64,000 nt of DNA. Source: Paenibacillus sp. JCM 10914. GTDB taxonomy: Bacteria > Bacillota > Bacilli > Paenibacillales > Paenibacillaceae. The position numbers and the translations under genes were made by a program. The stretch lies in contig NZ_BAZR01000023.1 of assembly GCF_001315105.1 (NCBI RefSeq), positions 29,195 to 93,194 of the forward strand. The letters are read 5' to 3'. The notes below the pieces were generated by a model that saw only the letters and a program-made list of their open reading frames with translations, had not been told where the DNA came from and made no database searches. This document shows, piece after piece, positions 63,923 through 64,000 of the stretch. Positions within the stretch are counted from its first letter, which is position 1; each line of letters opens with the position of its first letter.

Positions 63923-63966
63923 AACAAAATCCCTGTAACATATAGCGCCATTACAGGGATTTTGTT
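63923..63966 (-). terminator. terminator for a minus-strand gene beyond the right edge
   Basis: AACAAAATCCCTGTAA pairs perfectly with TTACAGGGATTTTGTT. An A-run on its left gives a U-run when read on the minus strand, so a convergent gene should lie to the right. Confidence 0.7.
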
Positions 63967-64000
63967 CGGGAGCCACCGAGGTGACTCCCTCATGGGAGAA

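Noticed and set aside
1..64000. CRISPR arrays, tRNA or rRNA genes and prophage genes
   Set aside because: No regularly spaced repeats, tRNA-like cloverleafs, rRNA sequence or phage structural or integrase genes were recognised.

Overview
The window looks like a chromosomal segment of a Paenibacillus-like member of the Bacillales. Supporting signs are a YesM/YesN two-component pair, LplB/YtcP-type sugar ABC permeases without a local ATPase, a PrsA-type foldase, HelD, Amj, a YclNOPQ-type siderophore importer, two YjcZ-type sporulation peptides, AGGAGG-type ribosome binding sites with frequent GTG/TTG starts, CcpA cre boxes and a glpD leader terminator. No rRNA, tRNA, CRISPR array, prophage or complete insertion sequence was found.

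Layout. 1-2.3 kb: YesN (cut by the edge) and YesM on the minus strand. 2.4-6.6 kb: small metabolic and envelope genes (sensory-rhodopsin-transducer homologue, histidine phosphatase, TIM-barrel isomerase, acetyltransferase, lipid II flippase Amj). 6.6-17.1 kb: the most distinctive locus, one plus-strand operon with a FadR-type GntR regulator, an AtuA-family (DUF1446) protein, a DUF4387 protein, two sugar-type permeases, a lipoprotein binding protein, two different ADP-ribosylglycohydrolase-family proteins and a ribokinase. 17.2-24.6 kb: nucleotidyltransferases, GNAT, NUDIX, phosphatase, a chemoreceptor, a methyltransferase, YjcZ, a TPP-riboswitch-controlled YkoF and a nitroreductase. 24.6-29 kb: Fur-controlled yclNOPQ. 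29-39.7 kb: an aldehyde dehydrogenase, three tandem Gfo/Idh/MocA oxidoreductases divergent from a ROK regulator, glpK, glpD and an aldose epimerase. 39.8-49 kb: membrane proteins, LytTR protein, PrsA-like foldase, permease, selD-mnmH and an aromatic acid exporter. 49-64 kb: helD, chemoreceptor, efflux transporters, glycerophosphodiesterase, TraX, macrodomain protein, rpiA, MarR, GNAT, GDSL hydrolase, TPR protein, an orphan HTH protein and a second YjcZ peptide.

The best candidate for an undescribed system is the 6.6-17.1 kb operon. A near-identical 21-bp operator occurs three times: two copies upstream of the GntR gene, one immediately downstream of its promoter, and one before the AtuA gene. 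My reading is that the importer brings in a ribosylated or similar glycosylated compound, one or both glycohydrolases release the sugar, and RbsK phosphorylates it. AtuA and DUF4387 would act on the aglycone or on another intermediate. The substrate is unknown.

A caution applies to the whole window. At least a dozen genes are each interrupted by what looks like one missing base in a short homopolymer, and restoring it regenerates a family-typical protein. This is more consistent with uncorrected sequencing indels than with pseudogene decay. Those genes are marked as frameshifted but should be treated as probably intact in the organism.
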